From positions 6,388,001-6,452,000 of the forward strand of contig NZ_AP014627.1 of assembly GCF_001547895.1 (NCBI RefSeq): a DNA stretch of 64,000 nucleotides. The letters run 5' to 3'. Positions 54,976 to 63,561 of this stretch are shown in pieces. Source of the DNA: Pseudomonas sp. Os17 (lineage in GTDB: Bacteria; Pseudomonadota; Gammaproteobacteria; Pseudomonadales; Pseudomonadaceae). Within the stretch, counting starts at the first letter, position 1; each line of letters starts with the position of its first letter. The translations under genes and the position numbers were made by a program. The notes under the pieces are model-generated. The model worked only from the letters and a program-made list of their open reading frames with translations, ran no database searches and was not told where the DNA came from.

Positions 54976-55025
54976 TCTGCGTCATCTGCAGCTTGTCGCT
55001 TGAAGCTTGGCACTCAAGGCTTGAA
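54945..55025. repeat. CAAGC/GCTTG-rich repeat at the gshB end
   Basis: Alternating GCAAGC, CAAGCCGCAAGC, GCTTG and GCTTGAAGCTTG units able to form hairpins. The same style occurs around ahcY (11041-11112, 12725-12900). Confidence 0.65.
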
Positions 55026-55104
55026 ACCAACATTGCGTTATCATGCGCCGCCTGTGAAAACGTGATGTTGGTTGTGTGATGCCTGCCGTGATGTCGAAAC
55101 GCCC

Positions 55105-56004
55105 ATGAGCCTGCCGTCCGATCTGCCCCCCGAGCTAGCCCATGGCGGCGTGCGCGCGGCCGATCGCCTGGGATTTACCCTGTTCCTGGCGGCGCTCCTG
55201 CACCTGGCACTGATCCTCGGCCTGGGCTTTTCCTTCGCCGAGCCCCAGACCATCAGCAAGACCCTGGAAATCACCCTGGCCACCTTCAAGAGCGAGACCA
55301 AGCCGAAGAAGGCCGACTTTCTCGCCCAGGAGCACCAGGAAGGCAGCGGCACCCTGGACAAGAAGGCCATTCCGAAAACCACCGAGGTGGCGCCGTTCCA
55401 GGACAATTCGGTGAAAAAGGTGGTGCCTCCGCCGTCGGTCAAGCCCGAGGTCAAGGAAGCCGCGCCCAAGGCAGCCGTGGCCACCACCGCGCCGAAACCG
55501 AAAAAGACCGTGACCCAGCGTGAAGAGGTCAGGAAAGACCCGACGCCCAAGGCCGAGACTCCGACGTTCGACAGCTCCCAGCTGTCCAGCGAGATTTCCA
55601 GCCTGGAAGCGGAACTGGCCAACGAACAACAGCTGTATGCCAAGCGCCCGCGCATCCACCGCCTGAGCGCCGCCTCCACCATGCGCGACAAGGGTGCCTG
55701 GTATAAGGACGAATGGCGCAAGAAGGTCGAGCGCATCGGCAACCTCAACTACCCCGAGGAGGCCCGCCGCAAGCAGATCTACGGCAACTTGCGGCTGATG
55801 GTCTCGATCAACCGCGACGGCTCACTGTATGAAGTACTGGTACTGGAGTCCTCCGGCCAGCCGCTGCTGGACCAGGCCGCCCAGCGCATCGTGCGCCTGG
55901 CCGCGCCGTTCGCGCCCTTCACCGGCGACCTGTCGGACATCGACCGCCTGGAAATCATCCGCACCTGGCGCTTCGCCCGGGGCGACAAGCTGTCCAGCAA
56001 TTAA
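55105..56004 (+). CDS. TonB-family protein
   Basis: The 299-residue protein has one N-terminal membrane anchor (about 25-45), a Lys/Pro/Glu-rich periplasmic spacer (about 60-165), a helical stretch and a C-terminal TonB domain (NLNYPEEARRKQIYGNLRLM near 213, ending FARGD). It would transmit proton-motive energy to outer-membrane receptors. Position after gshB matches P. aeruginosa tonB3, linked to twitching. ATG 55105 lacks a good Shine-Dalgarno. Confidence 0.88.
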   Translation: MSLPSDLPPELAHGGVRAADRLGFTLFLAALLHLALILGLGFSFAEPQTISKTLEITLATFKSETKPKKADFLAQEHQEGSGTLDKKAIPKTTEVAPFQDNSVKKVVPPPSVKPEVKEAAPKAAVATTAPKPKKTVTQREEVRKDPTPKAETPTFDSSQLSSEISSLEAELANEQQLYAKRPRIHRLSAASTMRDKGAWYKDEWRKKVERIGNLNYPEEARRKQIYGNLRLMVSINRDGSLYEVLVLESSGQPLLDQAAQRIVRLAAPFAPFTGDLSDIDRLEIIRTWRFARGDKLSSN

Positions 56005-56163
56005 TCCGCACCCGCTGGCAAGCGCCCAGCACCCGCAACAGCCGGTTGGCTAGCGCAGAGGCCCCTCAGCGGATACGCCCTCCCCCGCGCCACCTGCACC
56101 GGCAGGCCAGCACCCACCGGCTGGCGCTTGTCAGCCGGGCCCGCCATCGCCACACTAGCGCTC

Positions 56164-56733
56164 ATGAAAAATGTCAGCCCAAGCTATCTCAAGCATCACT
56201 TCCTGATCGCCATGCCCCATATGGCCGACCCGAACTTTGCGCAGACCTTGACCTACATCGTCGAGCACAACGCCAGTGGCGCCATGGGCCTGGTGATCAA
56301 CCGGCCCCAGGACCTGAACCTGGCGGATATCCTCGAACAACTGCGCCCCGACGAAGAGCCGCCGCTGCTGTGCCAGCACGTGCCGATCTTCAGTGGCGGC
56401 CCGGTGCAGACCGATCGCGGCTTTGTCCTGCACCCCAGCGGCCCGGTCTACCAGGCCACGGTGGAGCTCGAAGGGCTGTCCCTGTCCACCTCCCAAGACG
56501 TGCTGTTCGCCATCGCCGACGGTGTCGGCCCGGCCAAGAGCCTGATCGCCCTGGGCTACGCCGGCTGGGAAGCCGGGCAACTGGAAGCCGAGCTGGCGGA
56601 CAACGCCTGGCTGACCTGCCCCTTCGACGCCGACATCCTGTTCAACACCAGCAGCGAACTGCGCCTGGAAGCCGCCGCCCGGCACTTGGGGGTCAACCTC
56701 AACCTGCTCACCAGCCAGGCGGGCCACGCCTGA
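56164..56733 (+). CDS. UPF0301 protein YqgE (AlgH)
   Basis: The 189-residue cytoplasmic protein has the UPF0301 signatures HFLIAMPHMADPNFAQTLTY, GAMGLVINRP and GGPVQTDRGFVLH. It is known as AlgH in Pseudomonas; its biochemical role is unclear. Its stop overlaps the ruvX start (TGATG). Confidence 0.93.
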   Translation: MKNVSPSYLKHHFLIAMPHMADPNFAQTLTYIVEHNASGAMGLVINRPQDLNLADILEQLRPDEEPPLLCQHVPIFSGGPVQTDRGFVLHPSGPVYQATVELEGLSLSTSQDVLFAIADGVGPAKSLIALGYAGWEAGQLEAELADNAWLTCPFDADILFNTSSELRLEAAARHLGVNLNLLTSQAGHA

Positions 56734-57170
56734 TGGCCTTGCGACTGATCCTCGGCTTCGACTACGGCACCAAGCAGATCGGCGTCGCCGTGGGCCAGGC
56801 CATCACCGGCCAGGCCCGCGAGCTGTGCACCCTCAAGGCGCAGAACGGCGTGCCGGACTGGAATCAGGTGCAAGCGCTGATCGAGGAATGGAAACCCGAC
56901 GCCGTGGTGGTAGGCCTGCCCCTGAACATGGACGGCAGCCCCAGCGATATGTGCGTGCGGGCCGAGAAGTTCGCCCGGCGCCTGAACGGCCGCTTCAATG
57001 TGCCCTTCTATACCCACGATGAACGCCTGACCACCTTCGAGGCCAAGGGCGAACGCCTGGCCCGGGGCGGGCAGAAAGGCAGTTACCGCGACAACCCGGT
57101 GGACGCCATCGCCGCGGCCCTGCTGCTGCAGGGCTGGCTCGATGAAAACGCCGGCCTGTTGAACACCTGA
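56733..57170 (+). CDS. ruvX: Putative pre-16S rRNA nuclease / Holliday junction resolvase-like
   Basis: The 145-residue RNase H-fold protein has LGFDYGTKQIGVAVG (residues 7-21), VVVGLPLNMDGS (near 58) and the terminal DAIAAALLLQGWL. YqgF proteins trim the 16S rRNA 5' end. It is translationally coupled to yqgE. Confidence 0.95.
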   Translation: MALRLILGFDYGTKQIGVAVGQAITGQARELCTLKAQNGVPDWNQVQALIEEWKPDAVVVGLPLNMDGSPSDMCVRAEKFARRLNGRFNVPFYTHDERLTTFEAKGERLARGGQKGSYRDNPVDAIAAALLLQGWLDENAGLLNT

Positions 57171-57185
57171 AACCCGAATCCTGAA

Positions 57186-57212
57186 GAGGCGCGGCCCCCT
57201 GCTGCGCGCCTC
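57186..57212 (+). promoter_or_regulatory. Hairpin before pyrR
   Basis: GAGGCGCG (57186-57193) and CGCGCCTC (57205-57212) are exact inverted repeats, 75 bp before the pyrR start; no T run follows. Possible attenuator or ruvX terminator. Confidence 0.4.
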
Positions 57213-57287
57213 CTGGCCCAACACCAGCCGCAAGTCCCACGCGCCTCGCTGCCCGGCAACCCGGCGCGAGCCCACGAAGGAGCCACC

Positions 57288-57794
57288 ATGAGCCTGCCCA
57301 ATCCCGCCGCCCTGATCAGCCAGATGGCCACTGATCTCAACGCCCACCTGGCCCAGCGCGCTATCAGCGAGCCCCGCTTCATCGGTATTCGTACCGGCGG
57401 CGTCTGGGTGGCCCAGGCCCTGCTGGAAGCCCTGGGCAGCGACGCGCCCCTGGGCACCCTGGACGTGTCCTTCTACCGCGACGACTTCAGCCAGAACGGC
57501 CTGCACCCGCAAGTGCGTCCCTCGGAGCTGCCGTTCGAGATCGAAGGCCAGCACCTGGTGCTGATCGACGACGTGCTGATGAGCGGCCGGACCATCCGCG
57601 CCGCCCTCAACGAACTGTTCGACTACGGCCGCCCGGCCAGCGTGACCCTGGTCTGCCTGCTGGACCTGAACGCCGCCGAGCTGCCGATCCGTCCGAATGT
57701 GGTGGGCGCGACCCTGTCGCTGGCCGCCCACGAGCGGGTAAAATTGTCCGGTCCTGCGCCGCTTCAACTCGAGCTCCAAGACCTCGCCCTCTAA
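57288..57794 (+). CDS. pyrR: Bifunctional pyr regulator / uracil phosphoribosyltransferase
   Basis: The 168-residue PRTase has the PRPP loop [17 protein letters not shown] (near residue 92) and [13 protein letters not shown]. It can make UMP from uracil and in some bacteria regulates pyr genes. AAGGAG precedes the ATG. It is 25 bp upstream of pyrB in the pyrR-pyrB-pyrC' operon. Confidence 0.94.
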   Translation: MSLPNPAALISQMATDLNAHLAQRAISEPRFIGIRTGGVWVAQALLEALGSDAPLGTLDVSFYRDDFSQNGLHPQVRPSELPFEIEGQHLVLIDDVLMSGRTIRAALNELFDYGRPASVTLVCLLDLNAAELPIRPNVVGATLSLAAHERVKLSGPAPLQLELQDLAL

Positions 57795-57819
57795 CTCGCC
57801 CTTTTAAGAGTCCATTGCG

Positions 57820-58824
57820 ATGACGCCTCTAGACGCCAAGCGCCCGCTGCAGCTCAACGATCAGGGCCAGCTGCGCCATTTCCTGTCCCTCGACGGCCTG
57901 AACCGCGAGCTGCTGACGGAAATCCTCGACACCGCCGACTCCTTCCTCGAAGTCGGCGCCCGGGCGGTGAAGAAAGTCCCGCTGCTGCGCGGCAAGACCG
58001 TGTGCAACGTGTTCTTCGAAAACTCCACCCGCACCCGCACCACCTTCGAACTGGCGGCCCAGCGGCTGTCGGCGGACGTGATCACCCTGAATGTCTCGAC
58101 CTCGTCGGCGAGCAAGGGTGAAACCCTGCTGGACACCCTGCGCAACCTGGAAGCCATGGCCGCCGACATGTTCGTAGTGCGCCACGGCGACTCCGGCGCC
58201 GCGCACTTCATCGCCGAACACGTGTGCCCGCAGGTGGCGATCATCAACGGCGGCGACGGCCGTCACGCCCACCCGACCCAGGGCATGCTCGACATGCTGA
58301 CCATCCGCCGGCACAAGGGCGGCTTCGAGAACCTCTCGGTGGCCATCGTCGGCGACATCCTGCACTCGCGGGTGGCGCGCTCCAACATGCTGGCGCTGAA
58401 AACCCTCGGCTGCCCGGACATCCGCGTGATCGCACCGAAAACCCTGCTGCCCATCGGCATCGAGCAGTACGGGGTCAAGGTCTACACCGACATGACCGAA
58501 GGCCTCAAAGACGTGGACGTGGTGATCATGCTGCGCCTGCAACGTGAGCGCATGCAGGGCGGCCTGCTGCCCAGCGAAGGCGAGTTCTACCGCCTGTTCG
58601 GCCTGACCACCGCGCGCCTGGCCGGGGCCAAGCCCGACGCCATCGTCATGCACCCGGGCCCGATCAACCGTGGCGTGGAGATCGAATCGGCGGTGGCCGA
58701 CGGTCCGCACTCGGTGATCCTCAATCAGGTGACCTACGGTATTGCAGTGCGCATGGCCGTACTGTCCATGGCCATGAGCGGGCAGACCGCCCAGCGACAA
58801 TTCGAGCAGGAGAACGCCCAGTGA
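57820..58824 (+). CDS. pyrB: Aspartate carbamoyltransferase catalytic subunit
   Basis: PyrB makes carbamoyl-aspartate, the committed step of pyrimidine synthesis. The 334-residue chain has [12 protein letters not shown] (Ser69 begins STRTR), [16 protein letters not shown] (near 144) and MHPGPINRG. No regulatory PyrI is present; Pseudomonas ATCase pairs PyrB with the dihydroorotase-like PyrC'. It overlaps pyrC' by 4 bp. Confidence 0.97.
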   Translation: MTPLDAKRPLQLNDQGQLRHFLSLDGLNRELLTEILDTADSFLEVGARAVKKVPLLRGKTVCNVFFENSTRTRTTFELAAQRLSADVITLNVSTSSASKGETLLDTLRNLEAMAADMFVVRHGDSGAAHFIAEHVCPQVAIINGGDGRHAHPTQGMLDMLTIRRHKGGFENLSVAIVGDILHSRVARSNMLALKTLGCPDIRVIAPKTLLPIGIEQYGVKVYTDMTEGLKDVDVVIMLRLQRERMQGGLLPSEGEFYRLFGLTTARLAGAKPDAIVMHPGPINRGVEIESAVADGPHSVILNQVTYGIAVRMAVLSMAMSGQTAQRQFEQENAQ

Positions 58825-60092
58825 AGCTCAGCATTCTCGGCGCCCGCGTCATCGATCCAAGCAGCGGCCTGGATCAAACCACTGATCTGCACCTGGAAGC
58901 CGGCAAGATCGTCGCCATCGGCGCCGCCCCGGGCGGTTTCAATGCCGTCACCAGCATCGACGCCAAGGGCCTGGTGGCCGCGCCCGGCCTGGTGGACCTG
59001 AGCGTGGCCCTGCGCGAGCCGGGCTACAGCCGCAAGGGCAGCATCGCCAGCGAAACCCGCGCCGCCGCGGCCGGTGGCGTCACCAGCCTGTGCTGCCCAC
59101 CGCGCACCAAGCCGGTGCTGGACACCTCGGCGGTGGCCGAACTGATCCTCGACCGCGCCCGCGAAGCCGGCAACAGCAAGGTGTTCCCCATCGGCGCCTT
59201 GAGCAAGGGCCTAGAAGGCGAACAGTTGGCCGAGTTGATTGCCCTGCGTGACGCCGGTTGCGTGGCCTTCGGCAACGGCCTGGACGGTTTCCGCAGCACC
59301 CGCACCCTGTGCCGTGCCCTGGAATACGCCGCCACCTTCGACCTGACGGTGATCTTCCACTCCCAGGATCGCGACCTGACCGAAGGCGGCCTGGCCCACG
59401 AAGGCGCTACCGCCAGCTTCCTCGGTTTGCCGGGGATTCCCGAAAGCGCGGAAACCGTGGCCCTGGCCCGGGACCTGCTGCTGGTGGAACAGAGCGGCGT
59501 GCGCGCGCACTTCAGCCAGCTGACCAGCGCCCGCGGCGTGGAACTGATTGCCCAGGCCCAGGCCCGCGGCCTGCCAGTGACCGCCGATGTGGCGCTGTAT
59601 CAGCTGATCCTCACCGACGAGGCGCTGATCGACTTCTCCAGCCTGTATCACGTACAGCCGCCACTGCGCTCGCGGACCGACCGTGACGCCCTGCGCGAGG
59701 CGGTGAAGTCCGGGGTGGTGCAAGCCATCTCCAGCCATCACCAGCCCCATGAACGTGACGCCAAGCTGGCACCGTTCGGCGCCACCGAGCCGGGCATCAG
59801 CAGCGTCGAGTTGCTGCTGCCACTGGCCCTGACCCTGGTTCAGGATGGCCTGCTGGACCTGCCGACCCTGCTGGCGCGCCTCAGTGCCGGCCCGGCCGCC
59901 GCCTTGCGCCTGCCGGCGGGCAAGCTGGTGGAAGGTGGCGCGGCGGACCTGGTGCTGTTCGACCCGGTCAGTTCCACCGTGGCCGGCGAGCGCTGGCTGT
60001 CCAAGGGCGAGAACTGCCCGTTCCTCGGCCATAGCCTGCCGGGCGCGGTGCGCTACACCCTGGTGGACGGGCACATCAGCTATCAAGGCTGA
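58821..60092 (+). CDS. pyrC': Inactive dihydroorotase-like subunit of ATCase (PyrC')
   Basis: The 423-residue amidohydrolase-fold protein aligns with dihydroorotase, but the metal-binding Asp-X-His-X-His motif is replaced: the segment reads [19 protein letters not shown] near residue 53. Such proteins hold the PyrB subunits in a dodecamer without catalysis, as in P. putida and P. aeruginosa. GTG start within GTGA overlaps the pyrB stop. Confidence 0.94.
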   Translation: MKLSILGARVIDPSSGLDQTTDLHLEAGKIVAIGAAPGGFNAVTSIDAKGLVAAPGLVDLSVALREPGYSRKGSIASETRAAAAGGVTSLCCPPRTKPVLDTSAVAELILDRAREAGNSKVFPIGALSKGLEGEQLAELIALRDAGCVAFGNGLDGFRSTRTLCRALEYAATFDLTVIFHSQDRDLTEGGLAHEGATASFLGLPGIPESAETVALARDLLLVEQSGVRAHFSQLTSARGVELIAQAQARGLPVTADVALYQLILTDEALIDFSSLYHVQPPLRSRTDRDALREAVKSGVVQAISSHHQPHERDAKLAPFGATEPGISSVELLLPLALTLVQDGLLDLPTLLARLSAGPAAALRLPAGKLVEGGAADLVLFDPVSSTVAGERWLSKGENCPFLGHSLPGAVRYTLVDGHISYQG

Positions 60093-60109
60093 CTCCCTGG
60101 CTGGCACCC

Positions 60110-60178
60110 TGTAGCCGCTGCCGCAGGCTGCGAACGGCTCCGAAGGAGCCGCCGCTCCTGATGGCGGCCTGCGGCAAC
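60110..60178 (+). repeat. REP type B, copy 3, with partner arm
   Basis: 60110-60133 is identical to 16863-16886. It is followed by GGCTCC/GGAGCC arms and a partial inverse GGCCTGCGGCAACAGCC. It separates convergent pyrC' and the TM2 gene. Confidence 0.85.
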
Positions 60179-60219
60179 AGCCCCATGCAACGCCATCACC
60201 GCCTGCGCCGCTGAATGGA

Positions 60220-60639
60220 TCAGCGGCGCTTGGCGTTTTCCAGGGACACCTGATCGTTCAGGGTCCAGAAGTCGTACAGCACCCCGAGGAAGAACAGGCC
60301 GCCGGTGAACAGATAGATCACCCCGCTCAGCCATTTGCCCTGGTACATGCGATGTACGCCGAAGACTCCGAGGAAGGTCAGGAGTATCCAGGCGACGCTG
60401 TACTCCAGTGGCCCCGAGGTGAAACGCAAGTCCGCTTCCCGGTCCATGGACGGGATCAGAAACAAGTCGATCAGCCAGCCAATGCCCAACAGACCGAAGG
60501 TGAAGAACCAGAGGGTCCCGGTTACCGGCTTGCCGTAATAGAAGCGGTGGGCACCGGTAAAACCAAAAATCCACAACAGGTAACCGATCACCTTGCTGTG
60601 AGTGTCATGAGCGGATGCATCCTGACGATAGGTGTTCAT
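60220..60639 (-). CDS. TM2-domain membrane protein
   Basis: The 139-residue protein has four hydrophobic segments arranged as two TM2-like hairpins: WIFGFTGAHRFYYGKPVTG and FLGVFGVHRMYQGKWLSG, each with the DRF-like turn after a glycine-rich helix. Function unknown. Divergent from the NlpC/P60 gene. Confidence 0.88.
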   Translation of the reverse strand: MNTYRQDASAHDTHSKVIGYLLWIFGFTGAHRFYYGKPVTGTLWFFTFGLLGIGWLIDLFLIPSMDREADLRFTSGPLEYSVAWILLTFLGVFGVHRMYQGKWLSGVIYLFTGGLFFLGVLYDFWTLNDQVSLENAKRR

Positions 60640-60890
60640 TAAGAGCCTCTTTGCAGGTGATAGATAAATATTCTTAAAAACTTTGTGACTTTTTTACAGG
60701 CGTTCGACATGTGGACGATGTTACCTTCTCTCCCGTCAAAGCCTTGTACTGCCTGACTTCTGACAGTTTTCTGCGTCAAGTTGCCACCTCTTTGCCGAAG
60801 TTGACCCCAAGGTTGAATCGACAAACGGCCACGGAAGTGACCCGAAAGCTGTTATAAAGTTGCGCGCAAACCAAATAAGAGCCTTGCCTA
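60640..60890. promoter_or_regulatory. Divergent region TM2 gene / NlpC gene
   Basis: 251 bp, AT-richer than its neighbours. TATAAA (60853-60858) is a good -10 box for the plus-strand gene, without a clear -35. The T-rich segment 60668-60698 probably serves the minus-strand gene. No gene seen. Confidence 0.5.
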
Positions 60891-61514
60891 ATGCGACCAT
60901 TTTTCAAGACATGGCTAACCATTTGCCTATTAATGCCACTGGCCGCCCACGCCACCAACCGTGAGCAACGACTTCCCAACGTTAATGGCTACACCCCGAA
61001 ACCGCATGTTTCGACGGTCACCGCCAAGAACAAGACCACCATCAAGCACCCCACCCGCCTGAGCAAGACCGATAGCAAGCTGGTGGCCAACAACGCCGGC
61101 CGGCCGAGCACCACAGTCCTCAGCCGCGCGGTCAACGTTCTCGGTACTCCTTATCGTTGGGGCGGCAGCAGCCCAAGTAAAGGCTTCGATTGCAGCGGCC
61201 TGGTGCGTTACGCCTTCAACGACGTTGCCGCCGTGGACCTGCCGCGCACGTCCAACGCCATGGCCAGCGGCCACGGGCAGAAGGTCGAGCGCAAGGACCT
61301 GAAGCCGGGCGACCTGCTGTTCTTCAACATCAAGAGCCGCAAGGTCAACCACGTCGCCATCTACCTGGGCGAAGACCGCTTCATCCACGCCCCGCGGCGC
61401 GGCAAGGCGGTGACCATCGACACCCTGAAGAAACCCTACTGGCAGAGCCACTACGTGGTTGCCAAGCGGGTCCTGCCCAAGGAGCACGCGCCCCTGCGGG
61501 TCGTGCAGCGCTGA
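60891..61514 (+). CDS. NlpC/P60 (C40) peptidoglycan endopeptidase
   Basis: The 207-residue protein has a signal peptide (about 1-22) and a Lys/Thr-rich linker. The C-terminal NlpC/P60 domain has catalytic Cys101 (FDCSGLV) and His154 (NHVAIYLG), with YRWGG before the Cys. It should cut peptide stems in the periplasm. Confidence 0.92.
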   Translation: MRPFFKTWLTICLLMPLAAHATNREQRLPNVNGYTPKPHVSTVTAKNKTTIKHPTRLSKTDSKLVANNAGRPSTTVLSRAVNVLGTPYRWGGSSPSKGFDCSGLVRYAFNDVAAVDLPRTSNAMASGHGQKVERKDLKPGDLLFFNIKSRKVNHVAIYLGEDRFIHAPRRGKAVTIDTLKKPYWQSHYVVAKRVLPKEHAPLRVVQR

Positions 61515-61529
61515 TCTGCTGATTCGCCC

Positions 61530-61585
61530 ATTCGCCGGCAAGCCGGCTCCTACGCCCACCTGTAGGAGCCGGCTTGCCGGCGAAT
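61530..61585. repeat. Perfect REP hairpin
   Basis: The 24-bp arms 61530-61553 and 61562-61585 are exact inverted repeats with an 8-nt loop; the core is CGCCGGCAAGCCGGCTCCTA. It lies between the convergent NlpC and pilT genes and may serve as a shared transcript end. Confidence 0.92.
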
Positions 61586-61600
61586 GCATTTGCAGCCCGG

Positions 61601-62635
61601 TCAAAAGCTCTCCGGCATCCGCGCCTGTTCCCGAGCCTGCTCGCGGCTGATCAACCCCTGCCCGAGCAACGCCTTGAGGCTCATGTCCAGAGTGCGCATG
61701 CCCTGGGCGCCGCCAGTCTGGATCGCCGAATACATCTGCGCCACCTTGTCCTCGCGAATCAGGTTACGAATCGCCGGGCTGCCCAGCATGATCTCGTGCG
61801 CCGCCACCCGGCCACCACCGACCTTCTTCAGCAGCACCTGGGCAACCACCGCCTGCAGCGACTCGGCCAGCATCGAGCGCACCAGGGCCTTTTCCTCCCC
61901 CGGGAACACGTCCACCAACCGATCGATGGTCTTGGCCGCCGAAGCGGTGTGCAGAGTGGCCAGTACCAGATGCCCGGTTTCTGCGGCGGTCAGCGCCAGG
62001 CGGATGGTTTCCAGGTCCCGCAGCTCTCCCAGCAGGATCACGTCCGGATCTTCCCGCAGCGCGGCGCGCAAGGCGCTGGCGAAGCTCTGGGTATCGCGCT
62101 GCACCTCGCGCTGGTGCACCAGGCAGCTGTGCTGCGGATGCACGAACTCGATGGGATCTTCGATGGTGAGGATGTGCTGGCGCCGATGGCGGTTCAGATG
62201 ATCGATCATCGCCGCCAGGGTGGTGGACTTGCCGCTGCCGGTGGGCCCGGTCACCAGCACCAGCCCCCGGGGCACCTCGGCAATGTGCCGAAACACTTCC
62301 CCCAGCCCCAACGCTTCCAGGCTCTGTACCCGCGCAGGAATCAGGCGCAGCACCGCGCCGGCACCCCGGGCATGCTGGAAGGCGTTGACCCGAAAGCGCG
62401 CCACGCCCGGCAGCTCGTAGGCGAAGTCCAGGTCCCGGGTGACGGCGAAGGCTTGGCGCTGCGATTCGCTCATCAGGCTGTGGATCAAGGCCAGCGTCTG
62501 CTGCCCGTCCAGGGCCGGCCCCTCCAGCGCGCCGATATCGCCGTCGATACGCAACATCGGCGCCAGTCCGGCGGACAGATGCAGGTCGGAAGCACCTCGG
62601 GCGACGCTCAAGAGCAAGAGTTCGGTGATGTCCAT
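61601..62635 (-). CDS. pilT: Type IV pilus retraction ATPase PilT
   Basis: The 344-residue hexameric ATPase retracts pili. Walker A TGPTGSGKST (Lys136), the Asp box TIEDPIEFVH, the His box LVLATLHTASAAKTIDR and the C-terminal AIRNLIRE (the PilT retraction motif) are present. ATG 62635 is chosen; the frame is open to 62734 without protein features. pilU, which follows pilT in P. aeruginosa, is not here. Confidence 0.96.
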   Translation of the reverse strand: MDITELLLLSVARGASDLHLSAGLAPMLRIDGDIGALEGPALDGQQTLALIHSLMSESQRQAFAVTRDLDFAYELPGVARFRVNAFQHARGAGAVLRLIPARVQSLEALGLGEVFRHIAEVPRGLVLVTGPTGSGKSTTLAAMIDHLNRHRRQHILTIEDPIEFVHPQHSCLVHQREVQRDTQSFASALRAALREDPDVILLGELRDLETIRLALTAAETGHLVLATLHTASAAKTIDRLVDVFPGEEKALVRSMLAESLQAVVAQVLLKKVGGGRVAAHEIMLGSPAIRNLIREDKVAQMYSAIQTGGAQGMRTLDMSLKALLGQGLISREQAREQARMPESF

Positions 62636-62828
62636 AGTGACTCCCAATTCCAGTAGAATGCCGCGAGCTTCAGACCCGCCCGCCTCTGGGCGGCTGCCAT
62701 TGCCCGAGGCAAGGGCAAGGTCCGCCACGGCCATCGAGCAATACTCTGGCCAGTGGCGGGTGAGGGTCTGGTGGATTCACGCGGCAGCCGGCAGGCCGAG
62801 GCCGCCGGTACTTTTGAGAAGAAATCGA

Positions 62829-63527
62829 ATGTCCACGATAGCAGACAACATTGCCCGGCTCGCCGAGCGCATCCGCAGCGCCTGTCAGGCCGTACAGCGC
62901 GACCCGGCCAGCGTCCGGTTGCTGGCCGTGAGCAAGACCAAGCCCGCTGCCGCCCTGCGTGAAGCCTACGCCGCCGGCCTGCGGGACTTCGGCGAGAACT
63001 ACCTGCAAGAAGCCCTGGGCAAGCAACAGGAACTGGCTGACCTGCCCTTGAGTTGGCACTTCATCGGCCCCATTCAGTCGAACAAGACCCGTGCCATCGC
63101 CGAGCACTTTGCCTGGGTGCACTCCGTGGATCGCCTGAAAATCGCCCAACGCCTGTCCGAACAACGCCCGGCCGAGCTGCCGCCGCTGAACATCTGCATC
63201 CAGGTGAACGTCAGCGGCGAAGCCAGCAAGTCCGGCTGCACCCCGACCGACCTGCCAGCCCTGGCCAGCGCCATCAGCGCCTTGCCGCGCCTGCAACTGC
63301 GCGGGCTGATGGCGATTCCCGAGCCCACCGAGGATCGGGCCGCCCAGGAGGCCGCCTTCGCTGCGGTGCAGGCCTTGAACAATCAACTGCGGGACAGCCT
63401 CAAGCTGCCCCTGGACACCCTTTCCATGGGCATGAGCCACGACCTCGAAGCGGCCATCGCCCAAGGCGCCACCTGGGTGCGGATCGGCACCGCGCTGTTT
63501 GGCGCCCGCGACTACAGTCAGTCCTGA
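62829..63527 (+). CDS. PLP homeostasis protein YggS
   Basis: The 232-residue PLP-binding protein has Lys36 in LLAVSKTKP, FGENYLQEA (near 59), WHFIGPIQSNK and SMGMSHDLEAAIAQGATWVRIGTALFG (in part, near 200). It buffers pyridoxal phosphate and affects amino-acid metabolism. Divergent from pilT and upstream of proC by 34 bp. Confidence 0.95.
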   Translation: MSTIADNIARLAERIRSACQAVQRDPASVRLLAVSKTKPAAALREAYAAGLRDFGENYLQEALGKQQELADLPLSWHFIGPIQSNKTRAIAEHFAWVHSVDRLKIAQRLSEQRPAELPPLNICIQVNVSGEASKSGCTPTDLPALASAISALPRLQLRGLMAIPEPTEDRAAQEAAFAAVQALNNQLRDSLKLPLDTLSMGMSHDLEAAIAQGATWVRIGTALFGARDYSQS

Positions 63528-63561
63528 TGCGACTGACCCTGACCTCTCATAAGGACCTGTC

